From contig NC_088102.1 of assembly GCF_036370855.1 (NCBI RefSeq), positions 41,515,835-41,579,834 of the forward strand: a stretch of DNA of 64,000 bases. The letters are read 5' to 3'. Every line of letters begins with the position of its first letter. Position 1 is the stretch's first letter. Below are positions 24,301 to 36,079 of this stretch, piece after piece. A model generated the notes under the pieces. The model searched no databases, was not told where the DNA came from, and saw only the letters and a program-made list of their open reading frames with translations. The position numbers and the translations under genes were made by a program. The DNA is from Dromaius novaehollandiae (taxonomy: Eukaryota > Chordata > Aves > Casuariiformes > Dromaiidae).

Positions 24301-26197
24301 ACAGGGATTCTTCCCCAAGGAACTGAAAGCCTAATTTGAGACATGATGCAACAGGGTAGCAAAAAACAAAGAAGAGGGAGGTGGCCAAAGACATGAAGGG
24401 AAAAGGTCATATGAATAATACCATACAGTTGTTCTCTTGTCATATGCTTATCTCTGTCTTTCTCTACCCAAGAATACCTTTTTCTTTTTCAGCAGTTTTT
24501 AAGCTGAAGTACTGCTGATCACAGTTTGCCCACATCTACACTTGCAGCCAGGCAGACGTCAGCATTGACTCAATTAATCTGTTATAAAACTACCGAAGTA
24601 GACAGTCTTTAACAGTGCAGACAGGACTTCAGTTTGAATTCTTAAAATGGTTATTTAAAATACATCTTCTGTCTTTAAAAAATTTCTGTGGTCACTGTTG
24701 AACATGAAAGGGTCTTTTTGTTGTGCTGGTCCATTACAGAGTAAACTATGCTCTTAGGCCATGACAGGAGCTGACAAGCATTACAGCAATGCAGCTAAGT
24801 AAATGCATGATAGTTAATATGAGCGAAAGACACGGGCAAGCATGACCATCACATGGCGGAAACCACACAAGTTTAAAGAATGGGAGCAGTCTCCAGGCCT
24901 GTGGGTCCAGAGCGCCCTGCCTGCTACCCATCAGACACTCACCCTAAGCTGGACTGCTCCTTCTGGATGGAAGGATTTCACGAGAGGAAAGAAAGAGCAG
25001 GTGGCTGGCACCAATACAGGAGCAAATGCAAAGCCAGCCTCTTCCACTCCTGTAGCGGCTCATTTGTATCCTTACTAAATAACATTATGAAACACTCCCA
25101 CAACTGGGCACAAGTGACATCAGCCTCAAACTTGCTCACAGCAAAGTCAGAAGCTTCCTGAAAGATTCAGCCTGCCAGTCTTACCTGAAACCAAACAAAC
25201 CACCTGTCCTGCACTTTATAACAAATAAGGAAAAATGTCTTTCAACGATAGCATGAGGCAAAATATACTCTACTAAGAACCCTTGCAAAGCTACTTTAAA
25301 TTGAGCAAAGGACTCCCTTCTTAAGAATGTACCGAATTAAGGCTACATTAGTTCAATAACACAGGAAAAACTAAAGCTTCCACATTTATCCACCTGCATC
25401 TGGAATTCTGTGAGCGTTAAGCAAATCATAAGTACAACATGCTGTTACACTTCCTTCTGCATATATGTAGTTCACTAAGAGTCCTGGAGAAATATAAATA
25501 CATTCTAATTAAAGTCATAACATTTTGGGTCACTAATCTCATACTGCACTTTAAATAGCTGTATTTGCTGAAGATGCAAACTACATAAATAACACCAATA
25601 AGTCCTTCGCACTTCTGAAAAAACAGATTGGAAAGTCACACAGCAACTTACTGGAAGAGCTGATAAGATGATGAGTGCTAAACACTAGACCACTTCCAAA
25701 AGAAATTACTAAGCATAAAAAAAGAAAAAAAAAAAACTTACGCAACATCATTTTCACTCTCAGAACAAAAGGCGAATGAAGTAATCATCCCCTAAGGTGT
25801 ATGGGTTCCATTAACTTGATCCTCTCACACCAAAGAAAAAGAAATTCAGGAGACTGATGCTCCTTTATGATCATATTTAGCAGATTTCAAAGGATTTTTT
25901 TTAACAGGCCAGAAAAAACACTCTATTTCACACAATTTACTAATTCAGCTTATGTCCCTCAGCTCCTGATGACCTATGGACTATTTTTAAGAGACCTCCA
26001 AACAATAGCTAAGAAAGGCCAGTCTACTGTCAATAGGCTGACATTCATTACACAGCTCTCCTCCTCTGTTAAAACGTTTAGGATCTCCAAATCAAACCAG
26101 GCAGAAAACACTATGCTAGTTGTTACACCAAAGACAAATTTAGTTTGGAAAAAGCCACAGAGGGAACTCGCCCACAAACAAACTTGATCTTATTGTA

Positions 26198-26395
26198 TTA
26201 CTTAGCACTTACATAACACTCTGTAATGTTTAACCTAATATATTAACACTAATACACCAAACCTCACACCACATGTAATGTGTAATATTCTAAATTTTTA
26301 ATAGGTAAATAAAAATAGAGACAGAGTGACTTGCTTTGGAACAGGTAGCTAACAAGAGATTGTATTTCTAGAATTCCTGGCTCCCAATTTCCTCC
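26198..26395 (-). mobile_element. MIR-like SINE
   Basis: Reverse-orientation MIR pattern: TTAGCACTTACATAACACTCTGTAATG at the left (from 'AGCGCTTTACATGTATTAACTC'), then AGACAGAGTGACTTGCTTTGGAACAGGTAGCTAACAAGAGA (from 'AGAGGTTAAGTGACTTGCCCAAGGTCACACAGCTAGTAAGTGG'). It is intronic and strongly diverged. Confidence 0.6.
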
Positions 26396-26934
26396 CGTTT
26401 ACTCCTACAGACTATGCAGATACAGACTGCATTTGCATGATGTCAGTAGCAGGTAAAATATCTTCATTTTGATCACATGCACTGAAATCCAAAAACTTGT
26501 ATAGAACAGTACTTCTTAAAATACTCTGTTGAACTCACAGCATCCTCATGTAAATATTAAGACTATTTTGATATATAATTACAATGTCTTCTGAAGCACA
26601 TAAGAGTTTGTCCACCACTACCTGTAGAAAAGCTCTAACATTAACATATATGACACAACATACAGGAGTTCTCTAACCAATACTTAGCAGATGTGGGTGT
26701 CTACAGTCCCTTTGCACTGTCCAAGAACTCTACCTGAAACTATGGGCTGAGGGCACTTCCATTTGTTCAAGTCCATTTTTTTTTTCCTTAAGAAAGTGAC
26801 AGCAGTAGCCAGGTGTTCTCCTCTTACTGTTCTTACGCTGCAGTACAGAAGCTGAATTACAGCATCTTCTATTTCCTGCACTCGCATGGCCCCCTAATAA
26901 CAGTGTAACAGCCCCTAACAGTCCTCCAATGTAC

Positions 26935-27115
26935 TTACTGTGGCAATGCCTCTGTAAGGGCAGGAACTAGTATTACTACCTTTTCACTGATGAGGACGAA
27001 GTCAGAGAGGGGCCATGATGTGATTTGTCTGAAGAGGTCTGTGACAGAGCAGGGAGCTCAACTCAGAACTTGCAAGTCTCAAGCAAAGCCCTACCCTTTT
27101 GTCAGCTTTAGTCTC
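26935..27115 (-). mobile_element. MIR-like SINE
   Basis: Reverse-orientation MIR with clear anchors: AGTATTACTACCTTTTCACTGATGAGGA, AGTCAGAGAGGGGCC, GTGATTTGTC, GACAGAGCAGGGAGCTCAACTCAGAACTT. This is the best preserved MIR-like copy in the intron and lies within 800 bp of another one in the same orientation. Confidence 0.7.
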
Positions 27116-28049
27116 AGCGATCGAGTATGAAGCCTCATTCTCAGGCTGGCTAAAATATAAATGAAGTACATCTGAAACATTTCTATTTCAGCCTGCCCAG
27201 GAGTCTGTATGAACTGCTGCACGTAATAAACCTAAGATATGTTAACAGCATACAGCAATCAAAGCAAGTTTATTATGGATCTAAAAATCTTTTTCTGGCT
27301 CTTAGTAGAGTTGTCACCCATGAGCCGTAAGTGATACACTAGCCCTGGCTGTCGTCATGTCCAGACACAGGCACAGCAAATCAGGAACTCTAGGCAGACC
27401 TATGCAGGGTGCAAACAGGACTTCATTCTTGATTTTGTCTAAGGACTAGGCAACTACGTTAAATAACCTGATCAAATCCCTACCCTACGTGCAATTACAA
27501 GTTAAAATGAACAAAGAAGGGAAGGAATATACTTAGAGCCATAACTAGACTAGTTTTGATAGGTGTTTTCATCTGTTCAAATTACTTATGACCATGATAA
27601 GCATAAAAACACTCTTTGAAATCAGAGAATGAAAAAGGGAAGGGTAGCTCTTAAATACTGCAAGACAGTGCTTCTGGTGATTATCATGACACATATATTC
27701 CTTCAGTCTTCACAACTTCCTTCACAACAACCACTCCATGGGAAAAGAAATTTTTCTTTTTCCACAACTGCAACATCTGAGGCACCAGCAAATAAGAACC
27801 AGCTTTCAAGCCCGGAAGAAACCGATGTGTCAAAGTTGCATGTTTTCAGAATAAACCTTTCATAGCCAAGCATCTGCCTGCTACACTAACCAAAAATTTT
27901 GCTTAATTCTCTCTCCAGTGAAGCGAACAGCAAAACATACTGATTTTCAGCAGGAACGTGCTAGAGATCACAGCAACCGGATTGCAGAAACAGGGACACC
28001 CGGAGCAGGAAACCCTCAACTCCTCCTGGCTTGTTCCACGATGTAGCTG

Positions 28050-28490
28050 TAAGTTTTCTTGCAGGAACGCAGGGATGGGAAAAGCTCCGACTGCCACCAC
28101 AGGCTCTGCTGCTCCCGAGAGGCAGGGGTTCATCCAGGCAGACGCCGGCTGTCCTCACACGCGGCTGGGCCACGACGCAGCTGCCTGGGCGCACACAGAG
28201 CAGAGCGGCCCTGCAAAAACAGGCAGGGCGCCGCGGCCCCTGCCAAGGGGCAGGAAGCTGCCAAGGGTGGTGGTGGTGGGGGGCTGCCCTGCCCTGCCCT
28301 GCCCTGCCCTGCCCTCCCCGGGCTGCATGGCTCTGACTCGCCAGCGGAGCTCACAGCTTGCGTGTGGGAATGGCGAGCAGGAGAAAATCACACACACGCG
28401 TGCACACACACCCTGCGGGGCAGGGGGCCCCGGGGGGCTCAGAGCACTGCCCCGGCCAGCGCAGAGCAAAGGCGGCTGCTGCATTTTCGT
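28050..28490. promoter_or_regulatory. Intronic GC-rich, CpG-containing island
   Basis: About 440 bp of high GC with many CpGs inside AT-rich intron, including CACGCGGCTGGGCCACGACG and GGGCGCCGCGGCCCC. It embeds a TGCCC array (28284-28314) and a CACACACGCG patch. Several frames are open across it on both strands, which is expected where stops are rare at high GC, so none is called as a gene. It could be an alternative promoter or enhancer of MIDEAS, or simply a GC-rich repeat cluster. Confidence 0.35.
28284..28314. repeat. (TGCCC)n pentanucleotide microsatellite
   Basis: Six tandem CTGCC/TGCCC units in a GC-rich block. Its G-rich complement has runs of three Gs and could form a quadruplex. 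Confidence 0.9.
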
Positions 28491-31082
28491 CATTTTTAAA
28501 AAGTAATCGGAACCACCACTTTCACAGACTTTTGTTGTGAAAGCTCATGAAGCATCATGGAAAAAAGAAATTGGGGGCAAGGATTTAAGCATAAAGGCTA
28601 GATAGGAAAGTCTTACACATCTGGTTTTTCCCCTTTCCATAAAAAGATGGGTATTTATAGCAGCTTCTTACAAAAAAAGCCTTGAGAATTGTGTATGAGG
28701 AATGCTAAGTTGCAGTATAACGTCAAAAGAAAAGTAATATTTTAGACATAACTGTGATGAAATTCACCTATGACAGTAGATTATGTCAATTCTTTTCCTA
28801 AATCTCCTGCTACTGTGTTTGTGGTTTTAGACATTACATTCTCTTCCTTGCTTAAAATCCAAACAGTCAGCATGAAAGATTGCTTTACAGATGAAATATG
28901 CCAAGTCAGAGTCACTAAAGTACTATCAGAGCCACAAAACAGAACAAAAAAAAAAAATGCAGAAGAAAATTCACAAACTCTCTCACCATAGCTACTCACA
29001 GGTAAGAACATCAGGAAAAGGCTCAGACAAAAGAATATTTATATAGTTCCTACATATAGCAGGTTAAGCTTGTATTATCAAAACCATTTCTAAAATTATT
29101 GCTTTGCATAAGCCAACAAGGTTTCCACACTCCCGTGGGCACACTCAAGCCCACATCCTGCAAGACGTAAGCAGGTAGACCCTGGAGTTTGCACAAAGCC
29201 CCACACTAGCAATTGTGCAAAGACAGGGATTCCCCTCCGTAAGCAGTTTCAGCGGCCCAAGGCTGAAGAATTTGTCACTTTTATTTTTTAAATTGAGGTC
29301 AAATACAGACAGTGGTTCATTTCCATCAATGCTGCAATATGTAGGAAGCCAACAAGTGAGAGAAAGGCAAGATGATAAAAAATGTCAAGAAAGAATAAAA
29401 TACCTTCTTTCGGAACCCAAAAGTGTATTGGTTCCTGCAGACATAGTTCATCTTGCACCTATATTCTCTGTACGTATCGGCCATATTCTACAACAAGATA
29501 CCTTCCAATTAAATACATTTAATTCCACAAAGATATCATGGTAGTACAAATTGTTTCACAAGAGAAAACATACCCTTCTAAAACTGTATTTTCTCTAAGG
29601 TACACTCATTACCACATAAAACTTCAGCTCATGTCTTTTAGTTTAAGCTGGTTTTTATTTATTTGCTTTATGGGAAATTTTAGTATAGCATGAAAGGAGA
29701 AAAAAAAAAGTCACCTATACTGACATATCAACAGCCTGTGCCATACATATTCCACAGTTCGCAAGCTGAATAAGCAAGTGTAATAATCTCTGAATGTGTT
29801 GGTTTTTTAAGTAGCAGAAGCTTCTCACAGTTGGATAGGTTTCTTTAACAAGGTCTGAATGTAACAAGACAGACTCGCACACAAAAAAGCCAAAAAGAAA
29901 TTGTTTATCATCAATTATACTCCTCAGCTCACTCCCTTAAAGAAGCAAAAGGTTTTCCCCACACATTTCACTTATTTATATATATCTTTCAGTTTTATAC
30001 ACAGATATTTGCATGGTGAAGAGGAGTTAACACTTTTTTTTGTGCTATGGAAAGAATAATGCATGCTGAATTCCTCTATTATTGCAGTAGGAATTGTTTA
30101 CAGTTTGAAATATTTATTATGAATACTCGAAACTTAATCGAAAATTTCATACACATACCTTGTCCCAACATTCATTAGACATTGGATTTAGAGGTTCAAG
30201 TTTTAAACAGCTGCAGTAGGAAAAACATCCATCAATTGCTCAATTTTCAGTACCATTTCACTAGCTTCCTAGTCAAATTCTAAAATAGATAGATCTGTAA
30301 CTCCAATGCTGAAAAAGAAAATTGCTTCCCCCACTCCAACTTTTCAAGCCTTTTATGCCTTTAAGCCAGTAAAAGGACGCTTCTTCCAGTCTTTCAAAGA
30401 ACAATCTTAAGTAACGTCCATAAATAGTAGAGATACTTGGTTGCCTAGCTCCAATAGTAAAAAATTCTCCACTAGAATAGGAACATGTTTTTTTCCTGTC
30501 GGTTCTGCAGAACTATTCAATATAACATCCATCCTCTGTGCATTCCTCACACTGTGTACTTATCGTGGCCTCTACTATTGAGAGTGACAGCTATTTCACT
30601 GAACCATAATAATTTCCACAAGAAGCTTCAGAGGAAGGAAAAGAGAAGATGTATATGTGTAGATGATTAAAAACAAACACAACACATACACAAAACCTCC
30701 CCTGCAACAATCCCAAATTGCACATGCATGCACACACTCATACACACAGGCAAAGGAAATGATTAACCTTGCCAACTCATGAATTTTGGCTTCATTTCCC
30801 TGAAGTAACTTTGTGCACAAAATAGACATATGGAAAGAATAATCACTGGCGACCAACTTGCTGAGGGTTGTGGAAAACCGGCCTGTGGAGCCCGGCAAGC
30901 TCTCACAAGAGATGTGCTGCGGTCTGCTCTGCCGCACAGACCTCAGTGAACGTGCACTGCAAAAGCAGCATTGTGTCCTTCCCAGGCTCTCTGGGAAACC
31001 TCAGCACTTAGAAGCAATCACCAACCACCTCTTCCCTCCCATGTTAATTCTTAGTCCTCTCCCCCTAAACCCCCTCCCGCTG

Positions 31083-31102
31083 AACACACACACACACACA
31101 CA
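31083..31102. repeat. (AC)n dinucleotide microsatellite
   Basis: Uninterrupted run of about ten AC units, intronic. Confidence 0.9.
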
Positions 31103-31359
31103 GAAGAATTGCAAATTGCAATTGCAAATATATGTACCAAGTTGAAGTTGATTATTCAATTAGTCTTTAAGGCATGCAACTCCATCATGTGGCCCCAAGA
31201 CCTCCTCTGGATACCAGCATCACTGCTGGCAGGAGATACAATCCATTTACTCTAGGTCCCAGAAGGATGTTGTTTTAATCTACAAGTTTGTTTTCAGCTT
31301 GAAGCTGCCTTTTTTAAACAAAATCCCATTACTAATGGGAACTTTCTCTGAAATTCATT

Positions 31360-31378
31360 AAAAAAAAGGGGGGGGGGG
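31360..31378. repeat. A8-G11 homopolymer junction
   Basis: Eight A followed by eleven G. The length is prone to polymerase and sequencing error. Confidence 0.85.
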
Positions 31379-32518
31379 CTATCTTGTACCAGACCCACTG
31401 TATTAACATAATTACTTCCCAAAGAATCCCACCTTCAGCAGGAGCTCCGATAAGTGCAGTCCACATTTAATCTGAGTGAAGACAGATTTATAAAAAAGCT
31501 GACTGGTGCATATAATTTTAGCTTCACATTTTGCTCTACTTGTTATCAAATATTTTATGACTAAGTGTCTTCCAAGATTGCATTCTTTAAAAAAAAAAAA
31601 TCTTATTTCGTAACAAAAATGAAACATGTATTCCTGAGGTGACAAGACTTGCTTTCTCTCTCTCTCCCCCGCTCCCCTGCTTGGGGGAAAACGTGTCCTC
31701 CCCTCCTCTCTTTGAGCATACTGACGTCCGGCTTTGTTAATACCTGTAGCGTGTACACCTCTGATACCCAAATTTGCTCATGCCACTGTAAGAGAAATGC
31801 TCCCAGACATTTTGTAGGTATCTGCGGATCAGTTAGCTTTAATGTACATTGCTACTGTACCTCTCCAGTTTTTCAAATGCCTTAAGATGCCTATCCCATA
31901 CCTCCTGGCATCTTAAGGAGCAGTGTTCCTAAACTGCTGCTGCAAGAAGTTAGTGTAAGCACAAATTTCCATTTATAGCTCTCCATTAAAAGGTACTTTT
32001 TCTCTTGTTGAGGTAAACACTGGCCTCAGTATGATTACAACCCACCTATGCATATATATGGCCAAAAAGTTATTTCCCCTTACAGAGGGCTATATTTATT
32101 TAGCTGTAGTACAGCTGCTCCGAAGCCAGCTGGAGTCAAGCAGCGTGCTTTTCTGATGTGCTTCCCAGTGAAATGCATCAGCTGCTGAACAAGAACCCAA
32201 GTGGTAGCCTGAAGAAACAGTATCTCTCAAAGGGTTTGTGTCCACCTTGCAGCTGAGCTTAGGGGTCTCAAAAGTCACATGCAGCACAGCTCGTCCTCAA
32301 AGCTGGGCAGCTGGCAGCCCCCTGCCCTTGCAGGCGGCCTGTGGCCTGGCAGCTGCAGCGCAATTCAGGGCCCCCCAGGCTGCTCAGGGCCAGGCACAAA
32401 ACAGAGGCAGGGCTGGGGGATAGCCCAAAGCTAGCAGAGCAAGCATGGAGTCCTTCACCCTGTCCTGTTTCACAAATAAAGATGCCCTGGAATATTTCAT
32501 TTTGGCTTTTAACTACTT

Positions 32519-32543
32519 TTTCTTCTTCTTCTTCTTCTTCTTT
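32519..32543. repeat. (TTC)n microsatellite
   Basis: About seven TTC units followed by T-rich sequence. It is a homopurine-homopyrimidine tract. Confidence 0.9.
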
Positions 32544-35500
32544 TTAAACATGTGGCCCATTCTTTTATTTCTGCTGCTTGTTCTGCATTTCCACACGCAA
32601 CAAACATAGCTTCTTTTTCAACTTCTGTATTAGAAGGAAAGTTCCCGAGAACCATGAATTAGATCAAAGAGCCTAGTTACATCACAAAATTCAGACCACA
32701 ATGGCACAGAAGGGCTTTTTTGTTTTTAAATATAAAGAAAACAAATGACGCTCAGTCATTCAGCCCAGTCAAAAGTGGTGTTCTCCCATCTACTATTACA
32801 CAACTTACATAAATTTTCTTTTTGTTTGGCAAGAAGAGAAGAACACTACTGGCAAAGCACATTTATTTATGGTTGTGACACAACCATAAGCAACACCTGT
32901 GATCACTAACCAGCTGTAGTTTATCTCAACTATATACTATACCTATACTGTATGTATATATACATTTATGTGGCTACATACACCACAGGTTAAGAACCAG
33001 TTTAAATAGAAGCTGATCTTCACAAGGAATAGTTTACTTGACTACGCTTTTCTTAAAAAGATGCATTATCCCTCCCCCCAAACAAACAAGCACCACATAA
33101 ACAGATTAAATTATGAAGGCTACAGATTATTCATAATGTCTTTGCAGTCATGAAGCAACTGTAAATAACAGTCCTCTGTTTAAGTTCTCAAATGAAAACA
33201 GTTATTTTGCTTTCAAGAAGCTCTTGTGAGAAGAGCATCAAGGACTTTGGAGGATTTTCACCTCCAAAAATTAAATTTGTTTGCTATTAAGCAACTATGT
33301 GTGCAACTATGTATTTTTTTTTATGTTTAACCGGCTAGCTGTTAGTAAGGTTAAACACTGTATTTTAAGGACATCTACAAAGGTGAGAAAATGGATTTTA
33401 AAAAAGTTTCAGCTGGAAATATTGTAATTTAAAGAAGTTAGTGTGATGGAGGAAGCTTTTATTCTTAAAGCTAGAAACGACTAATCTAAAATGATGGGCA
33501 CATGAATAAGTGATAGATTTATTACAGGGAAGTTGAAAATTAGCAATTCAGGGTACTGAAATGAAAAAGAATGCATCACCATATTGTTTGAAACTAACAT
33601 TCAATATACACTTCAGAGAAATTTTTGTTAAGAAAAAATAACATCCCTGCCTGCAATTAAGATGAGAGACCCAAGACAGTTTTCCAGCAATTATATTTAA
33701 TAATAATAGTAAGGGACTGTTGCAGAACAAATAAGCTGGCAGATGACATCATCCCCCCCACACATACAGTATGAACTTTTCAGATTAAAGAAAAATGAGT
33801 CTTATTCCCTCTTCCCAGTTTTTTTAAAGTCACTTTTAAAGCAAAATACACTCAAGGAGTCCAGTCAATGCCAAGTATTAACTTTTGTTTTATTTCTTCA
33901 TCTGTCAGGATTTTTTTTAAATTTTGTTTGCATGACACACAAAATCAAATCAATGTTTCTTTCCCCAAAAGACAGGTAAGTCATCTGTATTTCAAAATTC
34001 AGCTTTTATAAGAAATTCTGCAATGTGAATTATATGAATATAGGAATACAGAGTGATCAGGAGTAATTAAAGCAGCTTGAACCTTTCAGAAAGAGTACTA
34101 CAAATAACACTAAGTAAAACACTTTAAAGTAACTTAATTCAGCAAAAAAGAAGTTTCCACCTAAACTGACAGTATTGTTGAGAGTTGCCAGTGTAAGAGT
34201 GCAGAACATGAGAAGTCGAAGAGATCCAACCTTCTTCCAGAGTGAATTCCCAGTTACCCCATGCAACCTTGTATCACAGCTCCATACCAGGACTGTAGCA
34301 GTAGCTACAAGGAAGCTCTCTTGTTCTTACTCCTTCCTATCCACGCTGCTAAGCGGTAAGTTTTGTGCAAGTTGGTCACATGCAGCAAATTTATAATAGG
34401 AAAGGCAAAGTTTCTGCAAGACCTTGCAGTTGTTACTGTCAGTTTTTGATCCTGTTTGCTGTGGTCTGTCTAGCCACATAGTGCAAAAGCAGTATCAACG
34501 TCATGCAAAATACAGTTATGCTTTTGTACATACCCAGTACTTCTCAGCTAACGCTTTCCTTGCTTGTTTGCAATCCAACATTAGTTATATGCAAGATAGC
34601 TCCAATGCTGTAGCAGTTTATGCCCAGGAACAATTCTGAATATCAGCTAAACTACTACCAGTGAAGGGTGTAACCTTATCAGGAGTTACAAACTAGCAAT
34701 ATACCACCAAACTAACTGTTTTTCCATTTTTAACAGGGAAATCTCTCATCCTTCAAATCTGTTTTATTGTGCATTAAATAATTTCAGTTGACTGGATAGT
34801 ATTACATTTTCAAGAAATATATCAAAACTTGGCAAGAGTGTTTGTCAGGAAAGCAAAGGGTTAAAAATCTCTGTTACAGTTGCCACAAAGAAATAGTAAC
34901 AAATAACACCATAAAATATTCACTAAGATTTCTGCATTCAAAGTCTCACTTCTCCCCTTCACATAGGGTCACTATGTCCTGCCAATTCATCAGCTCCCAA
35001 AAATAAACTAGTTGAGTAACTAAAGATGTCAATGGCTTTTCACATTCCCTCCACACATCCAAACTGCATGGCTCATACGGTTACTTAAAAAACAGCTAGG
35101 CATTCTACGCTTACTCTAGAGCATTTTCCCAAGCAAATCCTGTCATTTACAGTAACTCGGTTTTAGCTGTCACTTGTCACAGAATTCCCCTCCACCTCCA
35201 AAGTGTGTATTTCTCTCATAAATCAACTCATTTAGAAGGAACTGTTTTCCTGAAATGTCTTTTAGTGCACAGCAAAACCGACAGGCATGAGTAAAAGCTA
35301 AAATTCCCTTCATCTTCACAATAAGAAAAAGTAGCACACCAGCTGATAGGTGTACAATAACCTGGGAAACCCGCCCCAGTATCTACTGCAGAACCACGCT
35401 CCAAGCGAGAAAGTTGATCTCTGGCTTATTTCATCTCTGACCTTTCTGATGAGACTGCCAAAGTTACACAATTGAGATTAGCATCAATAAAAAAGTATGA

Positions 35501-36002
35501 AATAACTCCGCATGAGAACTGGACCGAATCACCTAAGCGCATAGAACCAGAAATCGTTACTTCTGTTCACTGCCAATCCGATTTAAAGTTGAATAAGTAA
35601 CCTGGCTAGGGATGCTCTATCCAGCCTGCTCCACATAGAAATTTGGTACCCGGCTTCTAGAGCAGAATCCAGGAGCATCAGTTCCACATCTCAGATTCCT
35701 ACAACAAACATGAAGAGATTAAACATCTCTCAGGGAAACAAAAGTTGGCCTTTTAACCAGGAGGTCAGGAAATAGCCTGTCAAAAGGACCCAGAGAGGAT
35801 GTGTACGCATGTGCATCTGAAAGAAAAAAGTTTCCACCCTGCCTACAGCTTAGGTGCCTCTGTCTGGTGGAGATCCACAGCACAGACTCTTCTCTTTCAA
35901 GAGGGTTCCAGTACCAATTTCTAAACAACAAAATCAGCTCCCTCTCCTCAAACACAGGATTGATCTCGTGTACAAATCCTACTGACAAAACATCAGGCAT
36001 GG

Positions 36003-36079
36003 GGGATGCGAATTCACACCCACCTATACAAAACACCAGACATGAGGGATGCGAATTCAGACCTGCCTATCATGCCTTC
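36003..36079. repeat. 43-bp tandem duplication, two copies
   Basis: GGGATGCGAATTCA occurs at 36003-36016 and again at 36046-36059, and the sequence after each copy (CACCCACCTATAC versus GACCTGCCTATC) remains alignable. The period is 43 bp. It is a short local duplication in the MIDEAS intron, with no coding role apparent. Confidence 0.8.

Noticed and set aside
27958-28506. Open frames of up to 182 codons on both strands over the intronic GC island
   Set aside because: Several overlapping frames are open at once because stops are rare at high GC. The products are low complexity with no domain or splice support.
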